A stretch of DNA of 42,036 nucleotides from Acidimicrobiaceae bacterium (GTDB lineage: Bacteria > Actinomycetota > Acidimicrobiia > Acidimicrobiales > RAAP-2): positions 8,919 through 50,954 of the forward strand of contig PMFN01000022.1 in NCBI GenBank assembly GCA_003155135.1. Direction: 5' to 3'. How positions within the stretch are numbered: the first letter of the stretch is position 1; each line of letters begins with the position of its first letter. This document shows, piece after piece, positions 32,905-40,138 of this stretch. Position numbers and translations under genes: made by a program. The notes under the pieces are model-generated. The model saw nothing but the letters and a program-made list of their open reading frames with translations, had not been told where the DNA came from and searched no databases.

Positions 32905-33573
32905 GTGACTGAAGCCCAATGGTCCGAGGTCGACTGCTATGTGAGCGACCTGCTGGTTGGTGGTGACGACCACCTGGCTGCCGCCCTGGTGGCGAGCGAT
33001 GAAGCCGGGCTCCCGGCCATCTCGGTCTCGGCGCCACAGGGGAAGTTCCTCTCGCTCCTCGCCCGCGCGGTGGGTGCGCGACGGATCCTCGAGATCGGCA
33101 CGCTCGGCGGGTACAGCACCATCTGGCTCGCCCGGGCACTCCCGGCCGACGGCCGCGTCGTGACCCTCGAGCTCGATCCGCACCACGCCGAGGTGGCGGA
33201 GTCGAACCTGGAGCGTGCCGGGCTCGGCGCCCTGGTCGAGGTCCGCCGGGGTCGGGCGACCGAGTCGCTCGCCGCGTTGATCGAGGAGCGGGTGGAGCCC
33301 TTCGACCTGGTCTTCATCGACGCCGACAAGTCATCGACGCCGCACTACGTGACGGCCTCGCTCGAGTTGTCGCACCCCGGCACCGTCGTGGTCATCGACA
33401 ACGCGGTGCGAGACGGCGCGGTCGCCGACCTGGACAACACCGGCGCCGATGTCGTCGGCATGCGGACCGCGTTCGAGCTACTGGCTGCGGACCCGCGCAT
33501 CGAGGCCACGGTCGTCCAGACGGTCGGGGTCAAGGGCTACGACGGCTTCGCGTTCGGCGTGGTGTCGGCCTGA
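32905..33573 (+). CDS. SAM-dependent O-methyltransferase (family 3, catechol-O-MT-like)
   Basis: The 222-residue class I methyltransferase has I-L-E-I-G-T-L-G-G-Y-S-T-I-W-L-A (SAM loop, about residues 62-77), V-T-L-E-L-D, V-F-I-D-A-D-K (about 135-141, metal ligand region) and V-V-I-D-N-A-V, as in caffeoyl-CoA/catechol O-methyltransferase-type bacterial enzymes such as the Mdm-B-like family. The substrate is unknown. GTG at 32905 is chosen since GAAAGG lies eight bases upstream. It follows the ATP-grasp gene by 64 bases and converges on the tetraspan gene. Confidence 0.88.
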   Translation: MTEAQWSEVDCYVSDLLVGGDDHLAAALVASDEAGLPAISVSAPQGKFLSLLARAVGARRILEIGTLGGYSTIWLARALPADGRVVTLELDPHHAEVAESNLERAGLGALVEVRRGRATESLAALIEERVEPFDLVFIDADKSSTPHYVTASLELSHPGTVVVIDNAVRDGAVADLDNTGADVVGMRTAFELLAADPRIEATVVQTVGVKGYDGFAFGVVSA

Positions 33574-33601
33574 GCCCTCGACCGCCGCGTCGCGTCCGGA
33601 C

Positions 33602-34597
33602 TCAGCCCTCCCCGGCTCCGGTCTCGCCATCGTGGGGGGCTGACGGCGAGGCGCCGGGCTGCCATGCGTTGCCATCGGGGGCCTCGACGGTCTGTTCGGC
33701 GTCGCCCCCGGCTTGGGTGACCGCCGGGGGCGGCGTCGCGGCGGGCTCCGCGGGCGGCTGCGGCGCTGTTGCTGCGGGTGCCCGCTCGGCGGCTTCTGCG
33801 CCGGTGAATGGCTGCTGTTGGGCGGCCGACTCGACCGGGGGCGCCGGCGCGCTTGGCGGCGCGGCCACAACGGGTTCCGCGCCGCTCGGGTAGACGGCGG
33901 TGCCACTGGTGGTCGGAGCGGGCGCGGCGAACGGGGCGGCATCTGCCACCCGAGGGTCCGGGCCGGGCGCATTCTGGCCGGGCGCGTACTCTCCGTTGCC
34001 GTACTGGCCTGCGGTGGCGGGAGCGACCGGGGCTGCAACGGCAGGCGCTCCCTGCCACGCGGCACCGGCGGGCGTACTGACCCGGCGCTGGTGGCGCGAC
34101 GCCCAGCCCATGGCAAAGGCCCCGCAGCCCGCCATGATCAGCCCTGGCCCGATAGCCGAGCCGACCTGGTAGGTGAACTCCCGGAAGGGTGTGGCGGCGG
34201 CGAAGTAGCCGGGGCCGCCGTAGATGACCGTCCACGAGAGCGGCCCAATCGCCACCCACGCCCCGCAGATGAGCAGGATGAGCCCGGCGGCGGCCAGGCT
34301 GAACCTGCCCCGGCCGACTTCCGAGGAGCTGGCCACGATGGCGAACCCCATGAAGATGCCGATCGCACCGGGTACCAAGGCGAGCAGCGAATGGCTGAGA
34401 CTCCAGAACCACGAACCGGTGCCGTTGGCGGCGTAACCGAAGGTCGGCCCGATGTAGGGCACGATGGCCGCCCATGCCGAGATCACGATGGCCAGGATCC
34501 CGGCCGTCCGCAGTCCCACGCTGCCGGCGCGCACCACAGGCTCGTCGACGCTTCTCGGATCGATCTGCGCTCGGTTGTCGATGGTTGCCGTCGCCAT
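33602..34597 (-). CDS. Four-helix membrane protein with Pro/Ala-rich tail, function unknown
   Basis: The 331-residue protein has four membrane helices (about residues 30-50, 66-90, 99-120 and 147-166), followed by 160 residues of Pro/Ala/Gln-rich low-complexity sequence. The membrane part, with G-I-L-A-I-V-I-S-A-W-A-A, W-S-L-S-H-S-L-L-A-L and G-A-W-V-A-I-G-P-L, resembles small actinomycete tetraspan proteins, but no function is recognised. The ATG at 34597 is set by GAGGAGG six bases upstream; an open stretch to 34888 is not needed. It is convergent with the O-methyltransferase and divergent from the MMPL exporter gene. Confidence 0.75.
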   Translation of the reverse strand: MATATIDNRAQIDPRSVDEPVVRAGSVGLRTAGILAIVISAWAAIVPYIGPTFGYAANGTGSWFWSLSHSLLALVPGAIGIFMGFAIVASSSEVGRGRFSLAAAGLILLICGAWVAIGPLSWTVIYGGPGYFAAATPFREFTYQVGSAIGPGLIMAGCGAFAMGWASRHQRRVSTPAGAAWQGAPAVAAPVAPATAGQYGNGEYAPGQNAPGPDPRVADAAPFAAPAPTTSGTAVYPSGAEPVVAAPPSAPAPPVESAAQQQPFTGAEAAERAPAATAPQPPAEPAATPPPAVTQAGGDAEQTVEAPDGNAWQPGASPSAPHDGETGAGEG

Positions 34598-34759
34598 AGC
34601 CGACCTCCTCGCTCTGGCCCGGGCGTGACCGCACGTGCGGGCGCGTCCTCGCCACGCGAAGTACCCCGGAAGTGACCGGTGCAACCCTCCCACCGGCGCG
34701 CCCCGTTGCCGCCGTGGGCGGCCAGCGCCGTCTCGGAGCAGGGGAGACGCAGGAACTTG

Positions 34760-34771
34760 TACCCTCTCGGG
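34760..34771 (+). promoter_or_regulatory. Leaderless -10 element of the MMPL transporter gene
   Basis: TACCCT at 34760-34765, six bases, then GTG at 34772. The same hexamer serves the zinc-finger gene at 1090. It lies in the 174-base divergent region shared with the tetraspan gene. Confidence 0.55.
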
Positions 34772-37054
34772 GTGACAGTGCGCTCCGACTCTTCTGTCGT
34801 GGAACGTGCCTCCAGGAGGGAAGGGCAGCAGGGCCAGCCGGCTGCGCACAGCGCGCTGGCCCGGACCTCGGGCTGGTGCTACGCCCACCGCTGGCTCGTG
34901 CTGCTCATCTGGTTCGGATCCCTGGTGGCCGTCAACGTCCTCGCCCAGGCGCTGGGGACCAATTTCTCGTCGAGCCTCAGCTCGGGCAATTCGGAGTCAT
35001 CCCAGGTGCAGAACATCCTGGCGGCCAAGCTGCCTTCGCAGGCGGGCAGCCCGGCCCAGGTCGTGATCTCGACGACGGACCCCGTCAGCGACGCGGCCAA
35101 CCAGGCAACGACCGCGAAGCTGGTCGATGAGTTGCGCACCCTCCCGCATGTGGCCTCGGTGGTGAGCCCCTTCTCGGCGCAAGGGTCGCACCAGATCGCC
35201 GCCAACGGCCACATCGCGTACGCCAGGGTCCAGTTCGACGAGCAGGCGGGGGATCTGCCGCATTCGGCCATCTCGAAGGTGATCGAAACCGCCCAGTCCT
35301 CCGACGCACCCGGCTACCACGTGGCCCTCGGTGGCGAGGCGATCAGTGAGGTGGCCGCCGCGGCCCCCGGGTCGAGCGAGGGCTTCGGGATCCTGGCCGC
35401 CATCATCATCATGCTGCTCGCCTTCGGTTCGGTGGTGGCCATGGGGCTCCCCATCATCACCGCCCTCTTCGGCATCGCCATCGCCTTCGCCGTCCTCGAC
35501 CTGCTGACCCACGTGATGACCGTGCCGGTGTTCGCGCCCGAGATCATGGCCATGATCGGGCTCGGCGTCGGCATCGACTACGCGCTCTTTGTGGTGACCC
35601 GTTACCGGCAGGGCCTTTTCGAAGGGCGGGACCCCAAAGAGGCCGTCATGGTCTCGCTCGCCACGTCGGGCCGCGCCGTCGTCTTCGCCGGGACGACGGT
35701 CATCCTCTCGCTGGTCGGCCTGTTCGTGCTCCAGCTGCCCTTCATGCACGGTCTGGCGGTGGGGGCCATTGCCGCGGTGGTGCTGGTGATGCTTGCCGCC
35801 GTGACGTTGCTCCCCGCCATGCTCGGCTTCGCCGGCCGGGCCATCGACAAGATCCACGTGCCGGGCCTCGTCCAGTCGGGGGCCACGCCCTCGCCGAAGA
35901 GCTTCTGGTACCGCTGGAGCCGCACCGTCCAGCGTCACCCGGCCATCACGGGGACCTCGGCGCTGCTGGTGCTGCTGATCCTCATCATCCCGTTGTTCTC
36001 GATGCGCCTCGCCTTCACCGATGCCGGCAACGACCCGCCGGGGCTCACCACCCGACAGGCCTTTGACCTGCTCGCCCAAGGGTTCGGGCCCGGGTTCAAC
36101 GGCCCGCTCGTGCTCGCCGCCGAGGTGCCGGCCGGCAGCGGCCAGGCAGCCGTTGCCAAGGTTGACGATGCCCTGCGCCAGACGCCGGGGGTGGCATTCG
36201 TCACGCCGCCCCAGTTCGACGCGGCCGGCGACACGGCGGCGATCATCGCGTATCCGACCACGTCGCCCCAGTCCGCCCAGACCGAGGATCTGGTACACCG
36301 GCTGCGGAGCCAGGTGCTCCCCGCTGCCACCGCCGGCACGGGTGTCAAGGTACTGGTGGGAGGGGAGACGGCGGCCAGCGTCGACGCCTCGAGCTACCTC
36401 TCGTCGCGCCTGTTCCTCGTGATCGGCGTGGTGCTCGTCCTGTCGTTCATCCTCTTGATGGCGGCCTTCCGCTCCCTCGCCATCCCGTTGAAGGCGGCAG
36501 TGGTGAACCTGCTCTCGGTCGGCGCCGCCTACGGCGTGATCGTGGCGGTGTTCCAGTGGGGCTGGCTCGGAGGGGTGATCGGCATCGGTGCAACCGGGCC
36601 GATCGACCCGTGGATCCCGCTCATGATGTTCACCATCTTGTTCGGGCTCTCCATGGACTACGAGGTCTTCCTGCTCTCGCGCATGCGCGAGGAGTGGCGC
36701 CGGTCCCACAACAACTCCGAGGCGGTGGCCGACGGTCTGGCCAAGACCGCGCGCGTGATCACCGCGGCGGCGGCCATCATGATCTGCGTCTTCGGGTCCT
36801 TCGTGATCGGCGACCCACTGCGGGTGCTCAAGGTGTTCGGGCTCGGCCTGGCGTCGGCCATCCTCATCGACGCCACCCTCGTGCGCATGGTGCTCGTTCC
36901 TTCGGTGATGGAGCTGCTCGGCGATCGCAACTGGTGGATGCCCGCGTGGCTCGACCACATCGTCCCGAACCTGGGCGTCGAGGTGGACGTCGAGCCCCCC
37001 GAGGACAACGACGCGGACGTGCACGGCACCGACCCGGTGCCCGTCGCTGGCTGA
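34772..37054 (+). CDS. MMPL-family RND transporter
   Basis: The 760-residue inner-membrane exporter has the twelve-helix MMPL/HAE2 layout: a first helix at about 38-58, a periplasmic loop to about 200, five helices to about 345, then the same pattern again. The two proton-relay helices read G-I-D-Y-A-L-F-V-V-T-R-Y-R (first half) and S-M-D-Y-E-V-F-L-L-S-R-M-R-E-E-W (second half), each with the conserved Asp-Tyr pair. Known members carry trehalose lipids, siderophores or fatty acyl compounds; no biosynthetic partner is nearby to indicate cargo. The GTG start follows a leaderless -10; upstream open codons to 34679 are probably untranslated. Confidence 0.93.
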   Translation: MTVRSDSSVVERASRREGQQGQPAAHSALARTSGWCYAHRWLVLLIWFGSLVAVNVLAQALGTNFSSSLSSGNSESSQVQNILAAKLPSQAGSPAQVVISTTDPVSDAANQATTAKLVDELRTLPHVASVVSPFSAQGSHQIAANGHIAYARVQFDEQAGDLPHSAISKVIETAQSSDAPGYHVALGGEAISEVAAAAPGSSEGFGILAAIIIMLLAFGSVVAMGLPIITALFGIAIAFAVLDLLTHVMTVPVFAPEIMAMIGLGVGIDYALFVVTRYRQGLFEGRDPKEAVMVSLATSGRAVVFAGTTVILSLVGLFVLQLPFMHGLAVGAIAAVVLVMLAAVTLLPAMLGFAGRAIDKIHVPGLVQSGATPSPKSFWYRWSRTVQRHPAITGTSALLVLLILIIPLFSMRLAFTDAGNDPPGLTTRQAFDLLAQGFGPGFNGPLVLAAEVPAGSGQAAVAKVDDALRQTPGVAFVTPPQFDAAGDTAAIIAYPTTSPQSAQTEDLVHRLRSQVLPAATAGTGVKVLVGGETAASVDASSYLSSRLFLVIGVVLVLSFILLMAAFRSLAIPLKAAVVNLLSVGAAYGVIVAVFQWGWLGGVIGIGATGPIDPWIPLMMFTILFGLSMDYEVFLLSRMREEWRRSHNNSEAVADGLAKTARVITAAAAIMICVFGSFVIGDPLRVLKVFGLGLASAILIDATLVRMVLVPSVMELLGDRNWWMPAWLDHIVPNLGVEVDVEPPEDNDADVHGTDPVPVAG

Positions 37055-37089
37055 CCGCCACCACACGAGAGCGCGCCGGGATCGGCGGG

Positions 37090-37119
37090 TAGCATCGCCA
37101 GCGGGGCACGCCAGGAGGG
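37090..37119 (+). promoter_or_regulatory. Promoter -10 and ribosome-binding site of the APH-like kinase gene
   Basis: TAGCAT at 37090-37095 is a candidate -10, and AGGAGGGG at 37112-37119 lies nine bases before the GTG at 37129, giving a leadered transcript of about 25 bases. Confidence 0.45.
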
Positions 37120-37128
37120 GGGAAGGCG

Positions 37129-38202
37129 GTGGCGCTTCGAGATCTCGGGTCGGTGCCCCACGGCGCCGGCGACCTCACGGCTCCCTGGCTGCGCACTGCG
37201 TTGGCCAACGTGTCGGAAGGCGCGGTCGTGGCGGTGACCGCAGAGCCCATCGGCAACGGCATGGTGGCCGACAGTCTGCGGCTCCACCTCACCTGGGACC
37301 CGCCGGCCGCCGGCCCCGGCTCGATCATCGCCAAGGTGGCCTCGTCGCGAGAGGAGAGCCGCCAGGCGGCGGCGATGACCCGTACCTATCTCCTCGAGGC
37401 CGGCTTCTACAACGAGCTGGCTTCGACGGTCGACGTGCGCTGCCCCACCAGCTACCTGTCGATCTATGACCCGGCGAGCGGCGACTACGTCGTGCTGCTC
37501 CAAGACATGGCCCCGGCGGTGACCGGTGACCAGCTCACGGGCTGCAGCGTGGACGAGGCCGCCGCAGCCCTGCCGCAACTCGCCGCCCTCCACGCCCCCC
37601 GGTGGTCCGACCCCTCCCTCGAGCGGGTCGACTGGTTGGAGCGCCCGTCGGCCGAGGTGGGAGAGGGCTACAGCGGGCTGTTCGCGTCGCTCTGGCCCGG
37701 GTTCGTCGAGCGCTTCGACCGCCGCGTGGATTCCGATGTCGTCGCCCTCATGGACGGCCTCCTTCGGCACCTGCCGCGGATCCTGGCCGCACCGCCGCGA
37801 CCGTGGACGCTCCTCCACGGCGACTTCCGCCTGGACAACCTGCTCTTCGACGACGCCGGGGTGGTGGTCCTCGACTGGCAGACGGTCAGGATCGGCCCGG
37901 CCATGAACGACATCGCCTATTTCCTCGGAGCGAGCCTGCTGCGAGAGCAGCGGATCGAAGCCGAGCACGAGCTGGTCGCCGAGTACCACGGGCTGCTCCG
38001 CGCCCGGGGTGTCGACTACGACTGGGACGAGTGCTGGGCCGGCTACCGGACGGGCGGTCTGGGTGGCCTCCTGATGGGGTTCGCCGCCGCAATGCTCGTC
38101 GCCCCGACCGATCGGGGCGACGAGATGTTCCTCGCCATGGTCAACCGCCACGGGGCCCAGTTGCTCGACCTCGGCGCCGAGGCGCTCCTCACCGAGCGAT
38201 GA
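37129..38202 (+). CDS. APH/ecdysteroid-kinase-like phosphotransferase
   Basis: The 357-residue protein has the aminoglycoside-phosphotransferase-type kinase fold: I-I-A-K-V-A-S for the ATP lysine, a motif L-L-H-G-D-F-R-L-D-N-L-L-F-D (about residues 228-241) as Brenner catalytic loop, and V-V-L-D-W-Q-T-V (about 246-253) as the metal-binding Asp. In actinomycetes such proteins are broad small-molecule or choline/ecdysteroid-type kinases and do not imply drug resistance. It lies 16 bases before the CrtC/AttH-like gene, a probable two-gene operon. The substrate is unknown. Confidence 0.85.
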   Translation: MALRDLGSVPHGAGDLTAPWLRTALANVSEGAVVAVTAEPIGNGMVADSLRLHLTWDPPAAGPGSIIAKVASSREESRQAAAMTRTYLLEAGFYNELASTVDVRCPTSYLSIYDPASGDYVVLLQDMAPAVTGDQLTGCSVDEAAAALPQLAALHAPRWSDPSLERVDWLERPSAEVGEGYSGLFASLWPGFVERFDRRVDSDVVALMDGLLRHLPRILAAPPRPWTLLHGDFRLDNLLFDDAGVVVLDWQTVRIGPAMNDIAYFLGASLLREQRIEAEHELVAEYHGLLRARGVDYDWDECWAGYRTGGLGGLLMGFAAAMLVAPTDRGDEMFLAMVNRHGAQLLDLGAEALLTER

Positions 38203-38218
38203 CCAAAGGGGGCGGGCC

Positions 38219-39223
38219 ATGGTCCGGCTGACGGCATGGGACGAGCAGTTCGTCCACCAGCTCCCCGAGCCGCTGCCGCACGTCGTCACCCCCCATGAGC
38301 ATTGGCGCGAGAGCCTGTTCTTCGTGCTGCACCCGCGCCGCCGCTCCGGCGACGTCGTGATCCTGACCCTCGCCACCTTCCCCACCCGGGGCGAGATGGA
38401 CAGCCTGCAGCTGGGGCGGGTGGGGGAGACCCCGACGATGATGCGCCACGCCCGCTCGCTCGGTGACGACCCGCACACCATGGCGGTCGGCCCGGTGCGC
38501 ATCGACATCACCGAGCCCTTCCGCAGCGTCACGCTGCACGTCGACGACGACCCCGGCGCCCCGGTCGCCTTGGACATCGAGTTCCGGGCGCGCACCGCTC
38601 CCTACGGGCTGCGGCGCGGCACCATGCGCGCCGGGAACGAGATCATCTGGGACCAGAGCCACATGGTGCAGTCCGGCACCTTCACCGGCACCTACACCCA
38701 CGAGGGCACCACCTACGAGCTCGACGACTGGTGGGGCCAGCGCGACCATTCGTGGGGGATCCGCGACCATGCCCGCTGCCCACTGTGGATGTGGCTCGCC
38801 ATCCAGCTGCCCGAGGGCATGGCCGCGGTCTGGCACTGGGAGCTGCCCAACGGCGCACGCGTCTACACCGACGGGTGCTTCGCGCCGGCCGACGGCTCGA
38901 GGCCGGTCCCGCTCATCGACTTCCGCCATGACCTCTCGTGGATCTCCGCCACCGGTGAGGCCCTCGACTACGGGCGCCTCGGCTCCGACGTGGCCGGGGT
39001 GGCCGGCCGGGTCGAGCTGGTCCTGGAGGGAGGCCGGACCCTTGGCGTGGAGGGGACCGGGAGGTGGGCGCAGCGCTACGGCGACCTCGGTGGCGGGCTG
39101 AACGAGATGGTGCTGCGCACCGACGACGGGGCAGAGGGCACGGGCATCTTCGAGCTGACCGGGGCATCGCACCACCGCTACTTCCCCGTGGCCCGAGCCG
39201 AGCGGCTGCCGCCTAGAGGGTGA
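38219..39223 (+). CDS. CrtC/AttH-like lipocalin-fold protein (DUF7064/DUF7065 type), function unknown
   Basis: The 334-residue beta-rich protein carries the D-D-W-W-G-Q-R-D-H-S-W-G-I-R-D block near residue 170, the hallmark of the hydroxyneurosporene synthase (CrtC)/AttH fold and of actinomycete DUF7064/7065 proteins. The N-terminal half (H-W-R-E-S-L-F-F-V-L-H) and the second half repeat the fold. The call rests on these motifs only. GGGGGCGGG is before the ATG at 38219. Its partner is the kinase-like gene; pairs of this type are frequent in mycobacteria, where a lipid or steroid substrate is suspected, not shown. Confidence 0.72.
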   Translation: MVRLTAWDEQFVHQLPEPLPHVVTPHEHWRESLFFVLHPRRRSGDVVILTLATFPTRGEMDSLQLGRVGETPTMMRHARSLGDDPHTMAVGPVRIDITEPFRSVTLHVDDDPGAPVALDIEFRARTAPYGLRRGTMRAGNEIIWDQSHMVQSGTFTGTYTHEGTTYELDDWWGQRDHSWGIRDHARCPLWMWLAIQLPEGMAAVWHWELPNGARVYTDGCFAPADGSRPVPLIDFRHDLSWISATGEALDYGRLGSDVAGVAGRVELVLEGGRTLGVEGTGRWAQRYGDLGGGLNEMVLRTDDGAEGTGIFELTGASHHRYFPVARAERLPPRG

Positions 39224-39253
39224 CGTCAGCGGGGCGCAGTGCCAGCATGAGCG

Positions 39254-39533
39254 ATGAACCGTGATGAGGTCGCCAGCTGGGTGGCGCGCGCCGAGGAGGC
39301 CTGGCGCACGCCCGGCTCCCAACTGTGGGAGAGCGCTTCACCGACGATGCCCGCTACCAGCAGTGGCCCTGGGCGGAGCCGATCGCCGGCATGGCGGCGC
39401 TGAGGGCATTCTGGGAGGTCGAAAGGAAGGGAGCGACGAGCCCTTCGCGTTGACGAGCGAACTGCGCCCGCTTCGAGGAATGGCCCTTCCGGCCGACAAC
39501 CTATGGGAACCCAGGTTCAACGAGCCGGCGTGA
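39254..39533 (+). pseudogene. Broken SnoaL/NTF2-like gene with two frame changes
   Basis: Read in three successive frames the DNA gives one recognisable polyketide-cyclase/SnoaL-like N-terminus: frame A from ATG 39254 (W-V-A-R-A-E-E-A-W-R-T-P-G), frame B from about 39328 (E-R-F-T-D-D-A-R-Y-Q-Q-W-P-W-A-E-P-I, then A-A-L-R-A-F-W-E-V-E-R-K), and frame C from about 39435 (D-E-P-F-A-L-T-S-E-L-R) to the TGA at 39533. Two indels are needed, and the second half of the domain is missing. Either a decayed gene or an assembly fault. The 3' end overlaps the convergent PPOX-type gene by 17 bases. Confidence 0.65.
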
Positions 39534-39912
39534 TCACGATGCCGCAGTCCCCGTAGGGGATCTGCTTGCGGCGCAGCATGCCGCCGATGGCGCCGAGCGC
39601 CTTGGTGATGGTGGTCATGAACCCGTACTTGGCCTTCACCTCGCGCGAGATGGCCTCGTACTCGCCGCCCCGCACGATGGTAGCTGTGGCGTCGGTCGGC
39701 GACGTCCCCTTGGTGACCCGGCCACGGGCGTCGCAGGGCTGGACGGTGACCCGTTCGGTGTGGGCCAGGCGCTTCGCCTTGCCTGACCCCGAACTGGTCC
39801 AGCACCCGATCCGGCCCCCGTCGAGGCCGACCACCCACACCGGCGTGGCCACCGGGTTGCCGTCCCGGCGGAACGTGGTGAGCAGCACGTACTTGGCCGA
39901 ACTGAGCTCCAT
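39517..39912 (-). CDS. PPOX-class (probable F420-dependent) oxidoreductase
   Basis: The 131-residue split-barrel flavin/F420 protein has L-S-S-A-K-Y-V-L-L-T-T-F-R-R-D-G-N-P-V-A-T-P-V-W at the start, a strand G-R-I-G-C-W-T-S, and K-A-K-R-L-A-H-T-E-R-V-T-V-Q-P-C-D-A-R-G-R-V, the pattern of actinomycete PPOX-class F420-dependent reductases. F420 rather than FMN use is assumed from family members and not visible here. ATG at 39912 is supported by a leaderless -10; the open frame continues upstream to 40155 but that part is low-complexity Arg-rich sequence. It is convergent with the broken SnoaL-like gene. Confidence 0.85.
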   Translation of the reverse strand: MELSSAKYVLLTTFRRDGNPVATPVWVVGLDGGRIGCWTSSGSGKAKRLAHTERVTVQPCDARGRVTKGTSPTDATATIVRGGEYEAISREVKAKYGFMTTITKALGAIGGMLRRKQIPYGDCGIVITPAR

Positions 39913-39924
39913 GGCGCCACCGTA
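39913..39924 (-). promoter_or_regulatory. Leaderless -10 element of the PPOX-type gene
   Basis: On the minus strand TACGGT (39924-39919) is followed by six bases and the ATG at 39912, with no Shine-Dalgarno. Confidence 0.55.
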
Positions 39925-40064
39925 CCGGCGTCGCGTACCGCATGCGAAGAAGGCGCCGCGCCGGCGTCGCGTGCCACCCGGCGCCGCCCGGGTGGTGCCG
40001 TGGCGCGACGGGGCTGGTGGGAAGGCTGGGGCACGGCCCCGGTGCGTGCGCCCGCGCGCTCGCA

Positions 40065-40070
40065 TAGGTT
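40065..40070 (+). promoter_or_regulatory. Candidate -10 of the DUF4331 gene
   Basis: TAGGTT at 40065-40070 would give a start near 40077 and a leader of about 60 bases carrying GAAAGGG (40123-40129). The rest of the 226-base divergent region 39913-40138 holds two copies of CCGGCGTCGCGT (39925-39936 and 39961-39972) and nothing else I can name. Confidence 0.35.
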
Positions 40071-40138
40071 CGCCAGTGGCCGAGCGAGTCGGCCAGCGAG
40101 CGGTCAGCACATCGGAGAATCCGAAAGGGATGATGAGC

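Noticed and set aside
37129..38202. Aminoglycoside resistance gene
   Set aside because: Only the kinase fold is shared. The context and sequence fit the broad actinomycete phosphotransferase group, not known resistance enzymes.
39566..40138. Long N-terminal extension of the DUF4331 frame
   Set aside because: This open stretch is antisense to the PPOX-type gene and then Arg/Pro-rich noncoding sequence. GAAAGGG before 40139 and the family N-terminus place the start there.
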